A DNA stretch of 64,000 bases from contig USDJ01000004.1 of NCBI GenBank assembly GCA_900553395.1, positions 1 to 64,000 on the forward strand, read 5' to 3'. Below are positions 8,120-16,852 of the stretch, one piece after another. A program made the position numbers and the translations under genes. Under the pieces are notes generated by a model. The model was not told the DNA's origin and ran no database searches. It saw only the letters and a list, made by a program, of their open reading frames with translations. The first letter of the stretch is position 1. Each line of letters begins with the position of its first letter. The DNA comes from an uncultured Mycoplasmatota bacterium. GTDB taxonomy: Bacteria > Bacillota_I > Bacilli_A > RF39 > UBA660.

Positions 8120-9287
8120 ATTTTTGCCTCCTTAATTCTTTAAGAGAAATAAAAATCATAAGACAAGAAAATATAAGTAAACTTATTATATTAAAATAAT
8201 ATCTATCTAATGAAGTATAGTAATATAATGAATATAATCCATCTGTTATCATATTAGCAGGATTAACAATATTTAATATTGGTACCGTTTTATCAACAAT
8301 ATATTTTATAGAAACGCCTGTCATTCCAGATAGAAAGCACCACAACATGGTAATTGAAATAAGTATTCCTGTTTTTGCACCCTCATGAGTCTTTAATACT
8401 GTAGAAATTAAAACACCAAGAGTAAGTCCAGTAATCGTTCCAATTATAGCAAGCAATAAAATATAAGGTAATTTTGTTCCATAATCTACTTTTATTACAA
8501 ATATAGTATATATAAATAGTAGCACTAATCCTATAATTTCTATTATAAAGCTAGCAAATAAGCTTCCCATTAACATACTACCCTTCTTAGTTGGAGATAC
8601 AGATACTCTTTTACCTACACTACCCATATTTGCAAGCCTTTTATTTAATACAGTCATAGATACTAAGCCGCCATAAAGAGCAGCCATAGCAATTAAATTA
8701 TAATATTCTATCATAGTATAGCTTATATTAGCCCTAGTTATATCATTTATATTTACACGAGTATTGTTTAATTTACTTGACACTTTTTCATATAACTTAT
8801 CATAATCAATATTATAATTTCCATTTTTATATTCTTGTGATAGTTCAGCATTAATTAAACTTTCATAAATATCTTTTTCACTATTAATTTCATCAATAAC
8901 AATTCTAATTATAGTTTGATTTACACCACTCTTAGAAACTACTATATTGACATCATCACCATCAAATGTTAAATATCCAGATACCTTGTTATCTTCTAAT
9001 AGTTTCTTAGAATTTTCTAATGTTGTATACGTTATATTAAATAGTTGTTCTTTACTAGTTTCATCTGATAATTTATTTAGTGCACCCTTTACAAATTCAT
9101 TATTTTCAAACTCGTCATTTGATACAACAGCTATATCAATAATACTTAACTTTTCATTTTTTTCTATGTTTGAAAAAGCCATATTATATAAAGTTGCTAA
9201 TAAAATTGGAAAGGCAAATGTCCAAAATATTAGAGGCTTATTTTTCAATAATGTTTTTAATGTATATTTAAAATTATGCCAAAACAT
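8106..9287 (-). CDS. ABC-2 type transporter permease
   Basis: 393 aa, same architecture as its neighbour: N-terminal helix near residues 17-36, a large outer loop, then helices from about 195 on. The segment near residues 325-355 (MTGVSIKYIVDKTVPILNIVNPANMITDG) is the usual ABC-2 C-terminal motif. It shares one base with the ATPase stop region and overlaps the following permease, so the three genes are one operon. The paired, dissimilar permeases suggest a heterodimeric pore. Confidence 0.85.
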   Translation of the reverse strand: MFWHNFKYTLKTLLKNKPLIFWTFAFPILLATLYNMAFSNIEKNEKLSIIDIAVVSNDEFENNEFVKGALNKLSDETSKEQLFNITYTTLENSKKLLEDNKVSGYLTFDGDDVNIVVSKSGVNQTIIRIVIDEINSEKDIYESLINAELSQEYKNGNYNIDYDKLYEKVSSKLNNTRVNINDITRANISYTMIEYYNLIAMAALYGGLVSMTVLNKRLANMGSVGKRVSVSPTKKGSMLMGSLFASFIIEIIGLVLLFIYTIFVIKVDYGTKLPYILLLAIIGTITGLTLGVLISTVLKTHEGAKTGILISITMLWCFLSGMTGVSIKYIVDKTVPILNIVNPANMITDGLYSLYYYTSLDRYYFNIISLLIFSCLMIFISLKELRRQKYDSI

Positions 9288-10225
9288 TAATCTCTTAAGT
9301 CCTTTCCTGTAAGTTCCAAAAATACGTCATTTAGAGTTGGTCTCTCAGAGAATATTCTACTATATTTTACTTTTTTCTCTTTCAAGTAGTCTATAAGTTC
9401 ACCCAAATTATCTTTGCCTTTTTTATAAATAATTAATAGAACATTATCGTTTAAAGTAACGCTTTCTACAGTTTTGAAATTACGTATATCATCTAACACT
9501 GAATTATCAATATGACCTACTTCTATAGTTATTTTTTCTTCTATATTAGCTAGAGTTTTTAACTCATCACTAGTTCCTTCTGCAATAATTTTACCTTTAT
9601 CTAATATAATTATCCTATCACAAATAAGCTCTACCTCTTCCATATAATGAGTAGTATAAAGAATTGTAGCGCCCTCATCTCTTAATTTTTTTATTCCATT
9701 TAATATATTATTTCTACTTTGAGGATCTACTGCAACAGTAGGTTCATCTAAAAATATTAATTTAGGTTTATGTGCTATCCCGCAAGCAATATTTAGTCTT
9801 CTCTTTAATCCTCCTGATAATTGTTTTGGATAAAATTTTTTAAATTCTTCTAATCCTACCAGTTTAATAGCATCTTCTACATATTTCTTTCTTAAGCTTT
9901 TATCCTTAACATATAACCCACAAAAGTAGTCAATATTCTCATATACAGTTAATTCTTCAAACACAGCTATCTCTTGAAATATGACACCAATTTGCCTTTT
10001 TATATCATAAGAATCTGGAGTCATCTCTTCTCCAAAAATTTTAATACTACCACTTTGAAATTTTAAAAGTGAAAGAATACAATTAATAGTTGTACTTTTC
10101 CCACATCCATTTGGACCTAATAAACCCAAAATTTCACCTTTTTTTATATCAAACGATAAATTATCTACTGCTTTTAATTTTTTATATTTTTTAGTTAAAT
10201 TTTTAACTTCTACAATGTTTTCCAT
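9287..10225 (-). CDS. ABC transporter ATP-binding protein
   Basis: 312 aa. Walker A GPNGCGKST at residues 37-45, signature LSGGLKRRLN, Walker B LIFLDEP and an H-loop in YTTHYMEE are all intact, so it should hydrolyse ATP. The ~80-residue C-terminal extension is of the kind seen in CcmA/DrrA-type ATPases that partner ABC-2 permeases. First energising gene of the 6.97-10.2 kb exporter operon. The start follows a GGAGG site. Confidence 0.92.
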   Translation of the reverse strand: MENIVEVKNLTKKYKKLKAVDNLSFDIKKGEILGLLGPNGCGKSTTINCILSLLKFQSGSIKIFGEEMTPDSYDIKRQIGVIFQEIAVFEELTVYENIDYFCGLYVKDKSLRKKYVEDAIKLVGLEEFKKFYPKQLSGGLKRRLNIACGIAHKPKLIFLDEPTVAVDPQSRNNILNGIKKLRDEGATILYTTHYMEEVELICDRIIILDKGKIIAEGTSDELKTLANIEEKITIEVGHIDNSVLDDIRNFKTVESVTLNDNVLLIIYKKGKDNLGELIDYLKEKKVKYSRIFSERPTLNDVFLELTGKDLRD

Positions 10226-10249
10226 AATTCCTCCCTAAATTTAACAATA

Positions 10250-10432
10250 TTATTTATTTTGCTGCTTTTCAATATAATAAATTACTACTATAGCACCCAC
10301 CATATTTACTCCAATAGATAGTCCAATAAATACCCCCGAAAAGAAATCGTTTAAATTACTATGTTGTGAAACAAAATAAAGCGTGCAACCTAATATAATT
10401 AAAAAAATACCTTGTAATAATCCTTTAATCAT
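10250..10432 (-). CDS. Small two-helix membrane protein
   Basis: 60 aa from the ATG at 10432, which has GAGGTG at a good distance; an upstream start at 10441 is unlikely. Two hydrophobic helices (about residues 3-23 and 30-52) and a short Gln/Lys-rich tail. It is the first gene of the exporter operon, 24 bp before the ATPase, so it may be an accessory or regulatory subunit. No family recognised. Confidence 0.6.
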   Translation of the reverse strand: MIKGLLQGIFLIILGCTLYFVSQHSNLNDFFSGVFIGLSIGVNMVGAIVVIYYIEKQQNK

Positions 10433-10510
10433 AAACAACACCTCTACTATCTAATTTTAACATATAATGCTTATTTTTTAAAGAAAAATTATATAATTAT
10501 TATATTTAAC

Positions 10511-10534
10511 AAAAAAATCACATAAGTGATTTTA
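10511..10534 (-). terminator. Terminator of the candidate RNA
   Basis: On the minus strand AAAATCAC-TTAT-GTGATTTT runs straight into a T tract. No minus-strand gene lies upstream within 400 bp, so it must end a non-coding transcript. Confidence 0.75.
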
Positions 10535-10712
10535 AAGTCTCCAATAAGGTAATCCACAATAATTATTTTTAATTCCGTGCCCTCTTATTAAGCTTACTAC
10601 TATTACATAATTGCTTAAAAGTTAACAGTAGTCATCATACATTAACTTACAATAGTTTTTTAAAACGAAATAGTCGTTATATTTTTTGGCACTAAAAATT
10701 ATTATAAATTGT
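10511..10712 (-). ncRNA. Candidate structured RNA (possibly 6S-like)
   Basis: No ORF of note lies in 10441-10987. On the minus strand a TATAAT at 10701-10706 precedes about 180 nt that end in a strong terminator. GTGCC near the 5' end pairs with GGCAC about 105 nt later, and flanking AATAATTTTTA and TAAAAATAATTATT extend that pairing into a long helix around a partly open interior with an inner GACTACTGTTA/TAATAGTAGT stem. Length and a closing stem around a bubble resemble 6S RNA. There is no SRP-RNA, RNase P or riboswitch signature. The 10713-10987 part contains only AT-rich sequence and promoters. Confidence 0.4.
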
Positions 10713-10990
10713 GAAAATAATATTCACTTGTCAGCTTCTTTTAAAATAGTAAAACTTCTATAATTTTTATAACTCTAAGTGTCAGATGCAAGAAAGATAG
10801 GAATGCCATTATAATTACCAAGAAAAGTAACTGTATTAAATATTTGGTTCATGATACTCCATACAACAATTATATAATAATTAAAAAATTAAGTTAATTA
10901 TTTAAAATTATGATAAAATCATTACTAATCTTATTTGATATTAATTACTTTATATGATATAGTAACTATATTGATAATGGATGTGATATG

Positions 10991-12079
10991 ATGAAAATAT
11001 TAATTTTATCTTGCAGTACTGGTGGTGGACACAATTCATGCGCCAAATACATTTCAGAAGAATTAAAATCTAAAAATATAGATTATGAATTTAAAGATTA
11101 TTTCGATATAGTAAATAAAAAGGCTAAATCGTTAGCGTCTAAAATATATTTAAATTCTTTAGGTAAAGATGGCAAGATATTTAAAAAAGTTTATAAAATG
11201 GGTGAACTTTATAGTAGTACCAAAATTAAAAGCCCAATATATTTAATTAGTAAAGCACATAGAAAAAAGCTATATAAATATATTAAAAATAATAGTTTTG
11301 ATCTTGTTATTACTACTCACTTATTTCCTGGGCTTGCTTTGACAGCTATAAAAAATGATAAAAAAGAAGATAATATCAATTTTATTATGGTAGCAACAGA
11401 TTATGAGCCTTGCCCATTTATAGAAGAAGTTAAACCTAATTTTCTAGTAATACCAAAAGGCTTAGAAAAAAGATGTTTAAATAAAGGTATAAATGAAAAT
11501 ATCTTATTAAGTACTGGGATTCCTGTATCTACAAATTTTATTAAATCTGCTAAAAACATAAGAAAAAAGCTAAAAATAAATGACGAAAATGTAATTTTAG
11601 TTATGCTAGGGAGCATGGGTTTTGGAAGAATAAATGAAATAATTAACGATATAACTAATATAGATGATACCAAAATAATTGTTGTTTGTGGCAGTAACAC
11701 TCTACTATATCGCGAACTTTCAAATCTAAATAATAGTAAAATAATTGTGCTCGGATTTGTAAATAATATAAATGACTTAATTTATTCAAGCGATATAGTT
11801 CTTTCAAAGCCAGGAGGACTTTCAACAACAGAAATTATATCTATTACTAAACCACTTATACACATATTTCCAATTCCAGGAATAGAAACATACAATTCTA
11901 ATTTTTTCAGCACAAAAGGCATGAGTTTAAAATGCAATTCTAAAGAAGAAATAATAACATCAATAAAAAGAATTTTAAGTGATAAAAATTTAAAAAATAA
12001 TATGATTAAAAATCAAAAAGAATACATAAATAAAAATTCTGCTAAAGATTTAGTAGAATTTATAGTTAATAACTTTTGA
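10991..12079 (+). CDS. UgtP/MGDG-synthase-like glycolipid glycosyltransferase
   Basis: 362 aa. The N-terminus MKILILSCSTGGGH carries the GGGH acceptor loop of GT28-family diacylglycerol glycosyltransferases, and SKPGGLSTTE near residue 273 is the nucleotide-sugar loop of the donor domain. The family transfers glucose or galactose from UDP-sugar to diacylglycerol, giving membrane glycolipid and, in firmicutes, the anchor for lipoteichoic acid. That fits the LtaS gene at 52.9 kb. No membrane helix is present, as expected for a peripheral enzyme. The ATG at 10991 is preferred over 10988 because of its spacing from GTGAT. Monocistronic, followed by a terminator. Confidence 0.85.
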   Translation: MKILILSCSTGGGHNSCAKYISEELKSKNIDYEFKDYFDIVNKKAKSLASKIYLNSLGKDGKIFKKVYKMGELYSSTKIKSPIYLISKAHRKKLYKYIKNNSFDLVITTHLFPGLALTAIKNDKKEDNINFIMVATDYEPCPFIEEVKPNFLVIPKGLEKRCLNKGINENILLSTGIPVSTNFIKSAKNIRKKLKINDENVILVMLGSMGFGRINEIINDITNIDDTKIIVVCGSNTLLYRELSNLNNSKIIVLGFVNNINDLIYSSDIVLSKPGGLSTTEIISITKPLIHIFPIPGIETYNSNFFSTKGMSLKCNSKEEIITSIKRILSDKNLKNNMIKNQKEYINKNSAKDLVEFIVNNF

Positions 12080-12109
12080 TAGAAGTGAAAAAACTTCTAT
12101 TTTTATTTT
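12079..12109. terminator. Terminator between convergent genes
   Basis: ATAGAAG/CTTCTAT stem followed by T-rich sequence on the plus strand; it also overlaps the 3' end of the minus-strand permease. Confidence 0.65.
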
Positions 12110-13709
12110 ATACGTTAATTTTTTTATAATCATCTATTCCATATTTCATAAGGACTTTATAAAGTATACCTGAAATAAAGCCAATTAATAATAGATGTAT
12201 TAAAATTAATACTTCAATACTTAAAAACTCACTACAATGAACTATTGCTAATATACTTATTATAAATAATGACATACCAATAAACACTGAAATAGTAGAG
12301 CTCATGCTTTGTTTAATTACCTCTGTATCATTAGTAGCGTTCATTTTAGGATATTTTAAATTAACAATAAGACCAATAACTGATTGTAAAAATATAGTTA
12401 TAATACTCATTATAAAAATAGATGCCATATAAAATATACTTGGTTTAAATGCTATAAAAAATATAATTTCACTAATGAGTATAAAAGGAAGTTCTATAAT
12501 ACATGAATAAATTATCTTAGAATTTAATATATCTTTTTCTTTAATGGGAAGACTTTTAGTAATATTGATAGTTTTTCCTTCTAAAGATATACTAGAAGAA
12601 GTTATAGAAGTCATTAAAGTTGAAAATAAGATAAGGCCATAATATAAAGTATTAATAGATATATTTTTAACGTCACCATATGCCTCTAATAATGAATCAA
12701 AAGCGCCTTTACCTTTGATACATAGAAGAACTGAAATTACAATAGCTAAAAATAATCCAAACGATGTATTAAACATATAAACAGGAGAATAAAAATATCT
12801 TTTTAATTCTTTTATTGTTAATGATACTAAAGGCTTTCTTTGAATATATATTTCTCCTTTAGACTTTTTAGCTTTTTTACTATAGCTTTTAGAACTAGAT
12901 ATTATTTTAAAATACAATCTAGAACATAAAAGAATAAATAGTAATAATGGAATAATATTTATTAATAACAATTTAATTAAATCTAATAAATTAAAATTAT
13001 TTATTAAATTCACATATAATCCAATGGGATAATAAATTTTAGTTAATATTTCATTTATACTTTTAGCTTTAAGTACTATATTATTCATAAACGAATCTAA
13101 TCTTGTTGACAGAAAGAAAATCGCCATAAATACTATAATTGATAATATAGTTTGAACTATTTTTTTATTATTAGATTTGCTTGAAAAAAGCTTTACTAAA
13201 TATCCAATAAAACTAGATATAATAGTAGGAATTATTGGAATTAAAATTGTCATTAAAACTGAAATAATGTAAAAACTTATACCTGGTTTAGTATAATAAA
13301 TATAAGCAACAAAAGCTGGTAATAAAAACATTAAATTATACAAATATTCAAACAATAATAATTTAAATATTCTAGCAAATAATATCTTCCCTTTTGAAAT
13401 TGGGAGAGAAAATAATAAATCATTATCTTTAGTTTCAAATAATATTCCTTGAGATTTATATATTCCTTGCATAAATGTAAGTATTACGACCATAAAAATG
13501 AACATGCTAAGCATTATATAAGTCAAATTTAAAGGCGCTAATTTAGAAGAAATCATAAATGCATAAGATCCAATAGAAAATGAGACAAGGAAAAATAAAA
13601 CAATTGGTAAAAGTATTTTCTTTATTTTGCTAGAATTTTCTTTAGTACTATACTTAAATAAGTTCATATCTTGACTAAGAATGGCGCGTAATAGTGAAAA
13701 AGTCTTCAT
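12108..13709 (-). CDS. ABC exporter permease, large membrane protein
   Basis: 533 aa with about 12 hydrophobic segments spread over the chain and a basic loop near residues 275-290. The layout is that of large 'putative ABC exporter' permeases of Firmicutes, which pair with a single ATPase. One base separates it from the ATPase gene upstream. No substrate is evident. The last residues overlap the terminator shared with the convergent glycosyltransferase. Confidence 0.7.
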   Translation of the reverse strand: MKTFSLLRAILSQDMNLFKYSTKENSSKIKKILLPIVLFFLVSFSIGSYAFMISSKLAPLNLTYIMLSMFIFMVVILTFMQGIYKSQGILFETKDNDLLFSLPISKGKILFARIFKLLLFEYLYNLMFLLPAFVAYIYYTKPGISFYIISVLMTILIPIIPTIISSFIGYLVKLFSSKSNNKKIVQTILSIIVFMAIFFLSTRLDSFMNNIVLKAKSINEILTKIYYPIGLYVNLINNFNLLDLIKLLLINIIPLLLFILLCSRLYFKIISSSKSYSKKAKKSKGEIYIQRKPLVSLTIKELKRYFYSPVYMFNTSFGLFLAIVISVLLCIKGKGAFDSLLEAYGDVKNISINTLYYGLILFSTLMTSITSSSISLEGKTINITKSLPIKEKDILNSKIIYSCIIELPFILISEIIFFIAFKPSIFYMASIFIMSIITIFLQSVIGLIVNLKYPKMNATNDTEVIKQSMSSTISVFIGMSLFIISILAIVHCSEFLSIEVLILIHLLLIGFISGILYKVLMKYGIDDYKKINV

Positions 13710-13710
13710 A

Positions 13711-14421
13711 TTATTCTCCTTCTAATTCAAGAAATACTTGTTCTAATGATTCGTCATTTATAATATCTTTCATCTTACCAGTTTTAACAATCTTACCGTT
13801 TTTTATAATAGCTACTCTATCACACAATTTTTCTGCTACATCTAATATATGAGTTGAAAAAAATACGGTTTTGCCTTCCTTAGCCATTTGTCGCATAACT
13901 TCTTTCATATCATAAACAGCTTTAGGATCAAGCCCTACAAATGGTTCATCCATAATAAGTACACTTGGATTATGCGCTAAAGCTGCTATTAAAGCTATTT
14001 TTTGTTTCATTCCGTGAGATAGACTTGAAATATCGTCATTTAGTTTATCTTCTATTTCAAACATTTTAGCATATTTAGATATGTTTTCTTTTCTAATATT
14101 TTTTGAAATATCATACATATCACAAACAAAGTTAATAAAATCTATCGCCTTCATATTTTCATACATATCAGGATTATCTGGCACATATGACATCTGCATT
14201 TTGCACTCTATTGGATTTTTACGAATAGATTTTCCGTTGACTAATATTTCACCTTCTTCAAAATCTAATATTCCTATTATTGATTTTATCATAGTAGTTT
14301 TACCTGCTCCATTATGTCCTATAAATGCAAATATCTCTCCATCTCTTATATCAAGATTAATATTATTTAACGCTTTAGTCTCTCCATTATAAGTTTTACT
14401 TACGTTTTTAATTTCTATCAT
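13711..14421 (-). CDS. ABC transporter ATP-binding protein
   Basis: 236 aa. Walker A GHNGAGKTT at residues 35-43, signature LSHGMKQK (His in place of the second Gly), Walker B VLIMDEP and H-loop FFSTHILD are present. It partners the large permease that follows. It sits downstream of the decayed TetR/flavodoxin operon but keeps all catalytic motifs, so it is probably functional. The start ATG is preceded by GTGGAGG. Confidence 0.9.
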   Translation of the reverse strand: MIEIKNVSKTYNGETKALNNINLDIRDGEIFAFIGHNGAGKTTMIKSIIGILDFEEGEILVNGKSIRKNPIECKMQMSYVPDNPDMYENMKAIDFINFVCDMYDISKNIRKENISKYAKMFEIEDKLNDDISSLSHGMKQKIALIAALAHNPSVLIMDEPFVGLDPKAVYDMKEVMRQMAKEGKTVFFSTHILDVAEKLCDRVAIIKNGKIVKTGKMKDIINDESLEQVFLELEGE

Positions 14422-14433
14422 ATTATACCTCCA

Positions 14434-14588
14434 CTATTTTCTTTTATTAAATTCTGTGCCTAAGCAAAGCCATGTGGATCCTAATCCGCAAAAAATAATT
14501 CCTAAAGTTATATTTTTATATATAAAAGTAAATACAGATAAAATATAACTGAAATCAAATTAAATATTATACTAAGCTTATTTTTCAT
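14434..14588 (-). pseudogene. Frameshifted small two-helix membrane protein
   Basis: ATG at 14588 overlaps the stop of the upstream flavodoxin fragment. The first frame gives MKNKLSIIFNLISVIFYL and soon stops. A second frame then gives a hydrophobic GIIFCGLGSTW segment and ends NKRK just before the ATPase ribosome site. One indel near 14530-14545 would join them into a ~51-aa two-helix protein. Probably an inactive member of this operon. Confidence 0.4.
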
Positions 14589-15230
14589 ATACAACTCCTT
14601 TTGTCTTTCCTAAACGGGCACAAATACTTTTAAAATTTGTTCTTTTAACTTTTAGTATTTTATCCATTTCATCTGCTGCTCTAGTGAATTTACTCTTCAT
14701 AAAAGGCACGAATACATAATCTACATTTTTTAATTTATTACTATACATATTACAAAATGCTCTTATAGGTAAAGACATTGTAAATATCTATATGGGTGTA
14801 CATATTATAACTTTTTTATACTTGCTTAAATCTTCATCAAAATTTATAGGCATATCTTTTTTTAACATTTCAAACCTACCACACCACCAAAATCCTAAAG
14901 TCCTTCTGTCTTTTCTCGTATTGTTACCTCGAGAACTGATGCACCTAATTTATCAGATATTTCAAAAACAACATTTTTAGTATAACCCATCCTTGAAAAG
15001 TAAACTGAAGCTATATCCTTGTTAGTATCTTTATTTTTATACATTTTCTCATCTACTATAAATTTTTCTTGACAACAAAATACGTAACACATATATCCAG
15101 TTATTGCTTGTATAAAACCAAATATAAAATAGGAAGTAGACATAAAATTAAATGGAAAAATACCAAGTGCCAAATTAAAATCAAGTAACAAGGAATACTT
15201 GCCATTAAAAATTCTTTCACTTATTCTCAT
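14578..15230 (-). pseudogene. Decayed flavodoxin-domain gene with membrane segments
   Basis: Starts inside the TetR stop region (ATG at 15230) with two hydrophobic segments (about residues 15-50). It then enters a flavodoxin fold: VYFSRMGYTK is the FMN phosphate loop. A frameshift near 14897 breaks the chain; the other frame continues GFWWCGRFEMLKK. An in-frame TAG at 14788-14790 then lies in ICTPI-stop-IFTMSLPIRAF, where flavodoxins have Trp (TPxW), so TGG has become TAG. The rest runs to 14578. Two independent lesions mark it as a pseudogene. Confidence 0.65.
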
Positions 15231-15822
15231 CTCTTTTATTAAGTATCCATTTATTATCAGGATTTTCTTCTAAAAGCATAAGCGCTTGAAATTCAAGTGA
15301 TAATAAATGAGAAATTTGTTCATCATTAAATTCTACTGTATTATTAGCTGACAAAGTTGCTATTCCATGTGCGAATATCCACATTTTTATATGAAAACTT
15401 TCTACATCCTTATCACTTAATTTTGTACTTATTTTAATAAGTTTTACTAATTCCTTGAAATCTTCCTGATCTTTTGAAATAAACTCTTTTGGTATTAAAT
15501 CTGATCTTGTCATAAATAAAAATTTAAATAAATTAGTTTCTTCTCTTGCAAATTTTATGTAATTTATTCCAACTTGTTTATAAAGAGGCATTGTATCAAT
15601 CATATTATCCATTATGAATTTATAAAAGAACTTTTCTATTTTTACATATAACTCTTTATTTAACTCATCAACATTTTTAAATTGATAATATATTGGCCTT
15701 ATAGAACAGTTTAATCTTTTAGCAATTTCTCTATTACTAACTTTATTTATCCCATAGCTTCTCGCAATAGAAAATGCAGCATCAAGTATTTTTTCTTTAG
15801 TAATTTTTAAAGTTGTAGGCAT
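15217..15822 (-). CDS. TetR/AcrR-family transcriptional regulator
   Basis: 201 aa. The N-terminal helix-turn-helix (residues about 8-55: KEKILDAAFSIARSYGINKVSNREIAKRLNCSIRPIYYQF) is typical; the C-terminal ligand domain is helical. First gene of an operon whose second gene, a flavodoxin-like gene, has decayed. It overlaps that gene by 14 bp. It probably regulated its own operon, including the small membrane protein and ABC exporter downstream. Intact itself. Confidence 0.85.
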   Translation of the reverse strand: MPTTLKITKEKILDAAFSIARSYGINKVSNREIAKRLNCSIRPIYYQFKNVDELNKELYVKIEKFFYKFIMDNMIDTMPLYKQVGINYIKFAREETNLFKFLFMTRSDLIPKEFISKDQEDFKELVKLIKISTKLSDKDVESFHIKMWIFAHGIATLSANNTVEFNDEQISHLLSLEFQALMLLEENPDNKWILNKRDENK

Positions 15823-15901
15823 AAATATCTTCCTTTATTAATTATATTGTATCACATAGTACAATATTTGTATATTAAAAAGATAAATAATTTTTATCTT
15901 T

Positions 15902-16852
15902 TTAATCTAATATAGATTCTATTATATATCTAGGTCTTGCTTTTGTTTCGTTATAGATTTTTCCAATATATTCACCAATTATACCTAGACATAATATTTG
16001 TATACCACCTACTAGCCATATAGAACACATGATAAAGCTTTCTAAAGAGATTACTTTACCTGATATCTTTAAAATAGTAGTATATATAAGTGCAGCAAAA
16101 CTTATAATACACATGATAATTCCTAGAAATGCAATCATTCTAAGTGGTTTAATGCTAAATGACGTTATACCATCAATTGCAAAACTAAGCATCTTTTTAA
16201 AAGGATATTTAGAAGAACCTGCTACTCTTTCATTTCTTCCATAATAAGCAATATCTGTTTTAAAGCCTAATTGTGGTACCATTCCTCTTAAAAATAAATT
16301 AACCTCTTTATAGTTTGAAAGTGCTTCTAATGCTCTTTTACTCATTAATCTGAAGTCTGCATGATTAAACACTATTTCAACACCCATTATATTCATAAAT
16401 CTGTAAAAGCCTTCAGCAGTAAATTTTTTGAAAAACGTATCCTTTTTTCTAGAGTTACGAACGCCATACACTATATCCGCACCATTATTATATTTTTTTA
16501 TCATATCATCTATTACATTAATATCATCTTGCAAATCCGCATCCATACTAATACTTATATCCGCATTATCACGAGCATACATCAATCCAGCTAAAAGAGC
16601 ATTTTGATGTCCCCTATTCCTTGACAAATTGATTCCAACATACATATTATCTTTATTATGAAATTCAGTAATGATATCCCAAGTTTTATCTTTTGACCCA
16701 TCATTAACAAGAACAACTTTACTTTCTTTACTTATTAATCCGTCATCAATTAAAGCTTTCATTTTTTTATCTAATTCTTTTTTTGTGTATGGAAGTGCTT
16801 CCTCCTCATTATAACAAGGTATAACTAAATTTAATATTGCTTTATTTTTCAT
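15902..16852 (-). CDS. GT2 polyprenyl-phosphate glycosyltransferase (GtrB/CsbB-like)
   Basis: 316 aa. N-terminal GT-A domain opens LNLVIPCYNEEE and has the metal-binding SMDADLQDD near residue 100; two C-terminal transmembrane helices (about 228-250 and 265-290) are as in GtrB/CsbB/DPM1-like enzymes that charge undecaprenyl phosphate with a sugar on the cytoplasmic side. It follows the GT-C gene by an 11-bp overlap. With the GtrA-like protein the three genes form the standard set for adding a lipid-linked sugar to an extracellular polymer, here probably teichoic acid. Confidence 0.9.
   Translation of the reverse strand: MKNKAILNLVIPCYNEEEALPYTKKELDKKMKALIDDGLISKESKVVLVNDGSKDKTWDIITEFHNKDNMYVGINLSRNRGHQNALLAGLMYARDNADISISMDADLQDDINVIDDMIKKYNNGADIVYGVRNSRKKDTFFKKFTAEGFYRFMNIMGVEIVFNHADFRLMSKRALEALSNYKEVNLFLRGMVPQLGFKTDIAYYGRNERVAGSSKYPFKKMLSFAIDGITSFSIKPLRMIAFLGIIMCIISFAALIYTTILKISGKVISLESFIMCSIWLVGGIQILCLGIIGEYIGKIYNETKARPRYIIESILD

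Noticed and set aside
10511..10712. SRP RNA, RNase P RNA or a riboswitch
   Set aside because: No GGAAGCAGC-type SRP loop, no RNase P core bases, and no downstream gene controlled from it.
11401..11700. Minus-strand 99-codon frame within the glycosyltransferase gene
   Set aside because: Antisense to a well-supported coding region, without RBS or homology.
6773..14790. Reassigned stop codons (TAA/TAG read as amino acids)
   Set aside because: TAA, TAG and TGA all end intact genes here, and the two in-frame stops need different amino acids (Glu, Trp).
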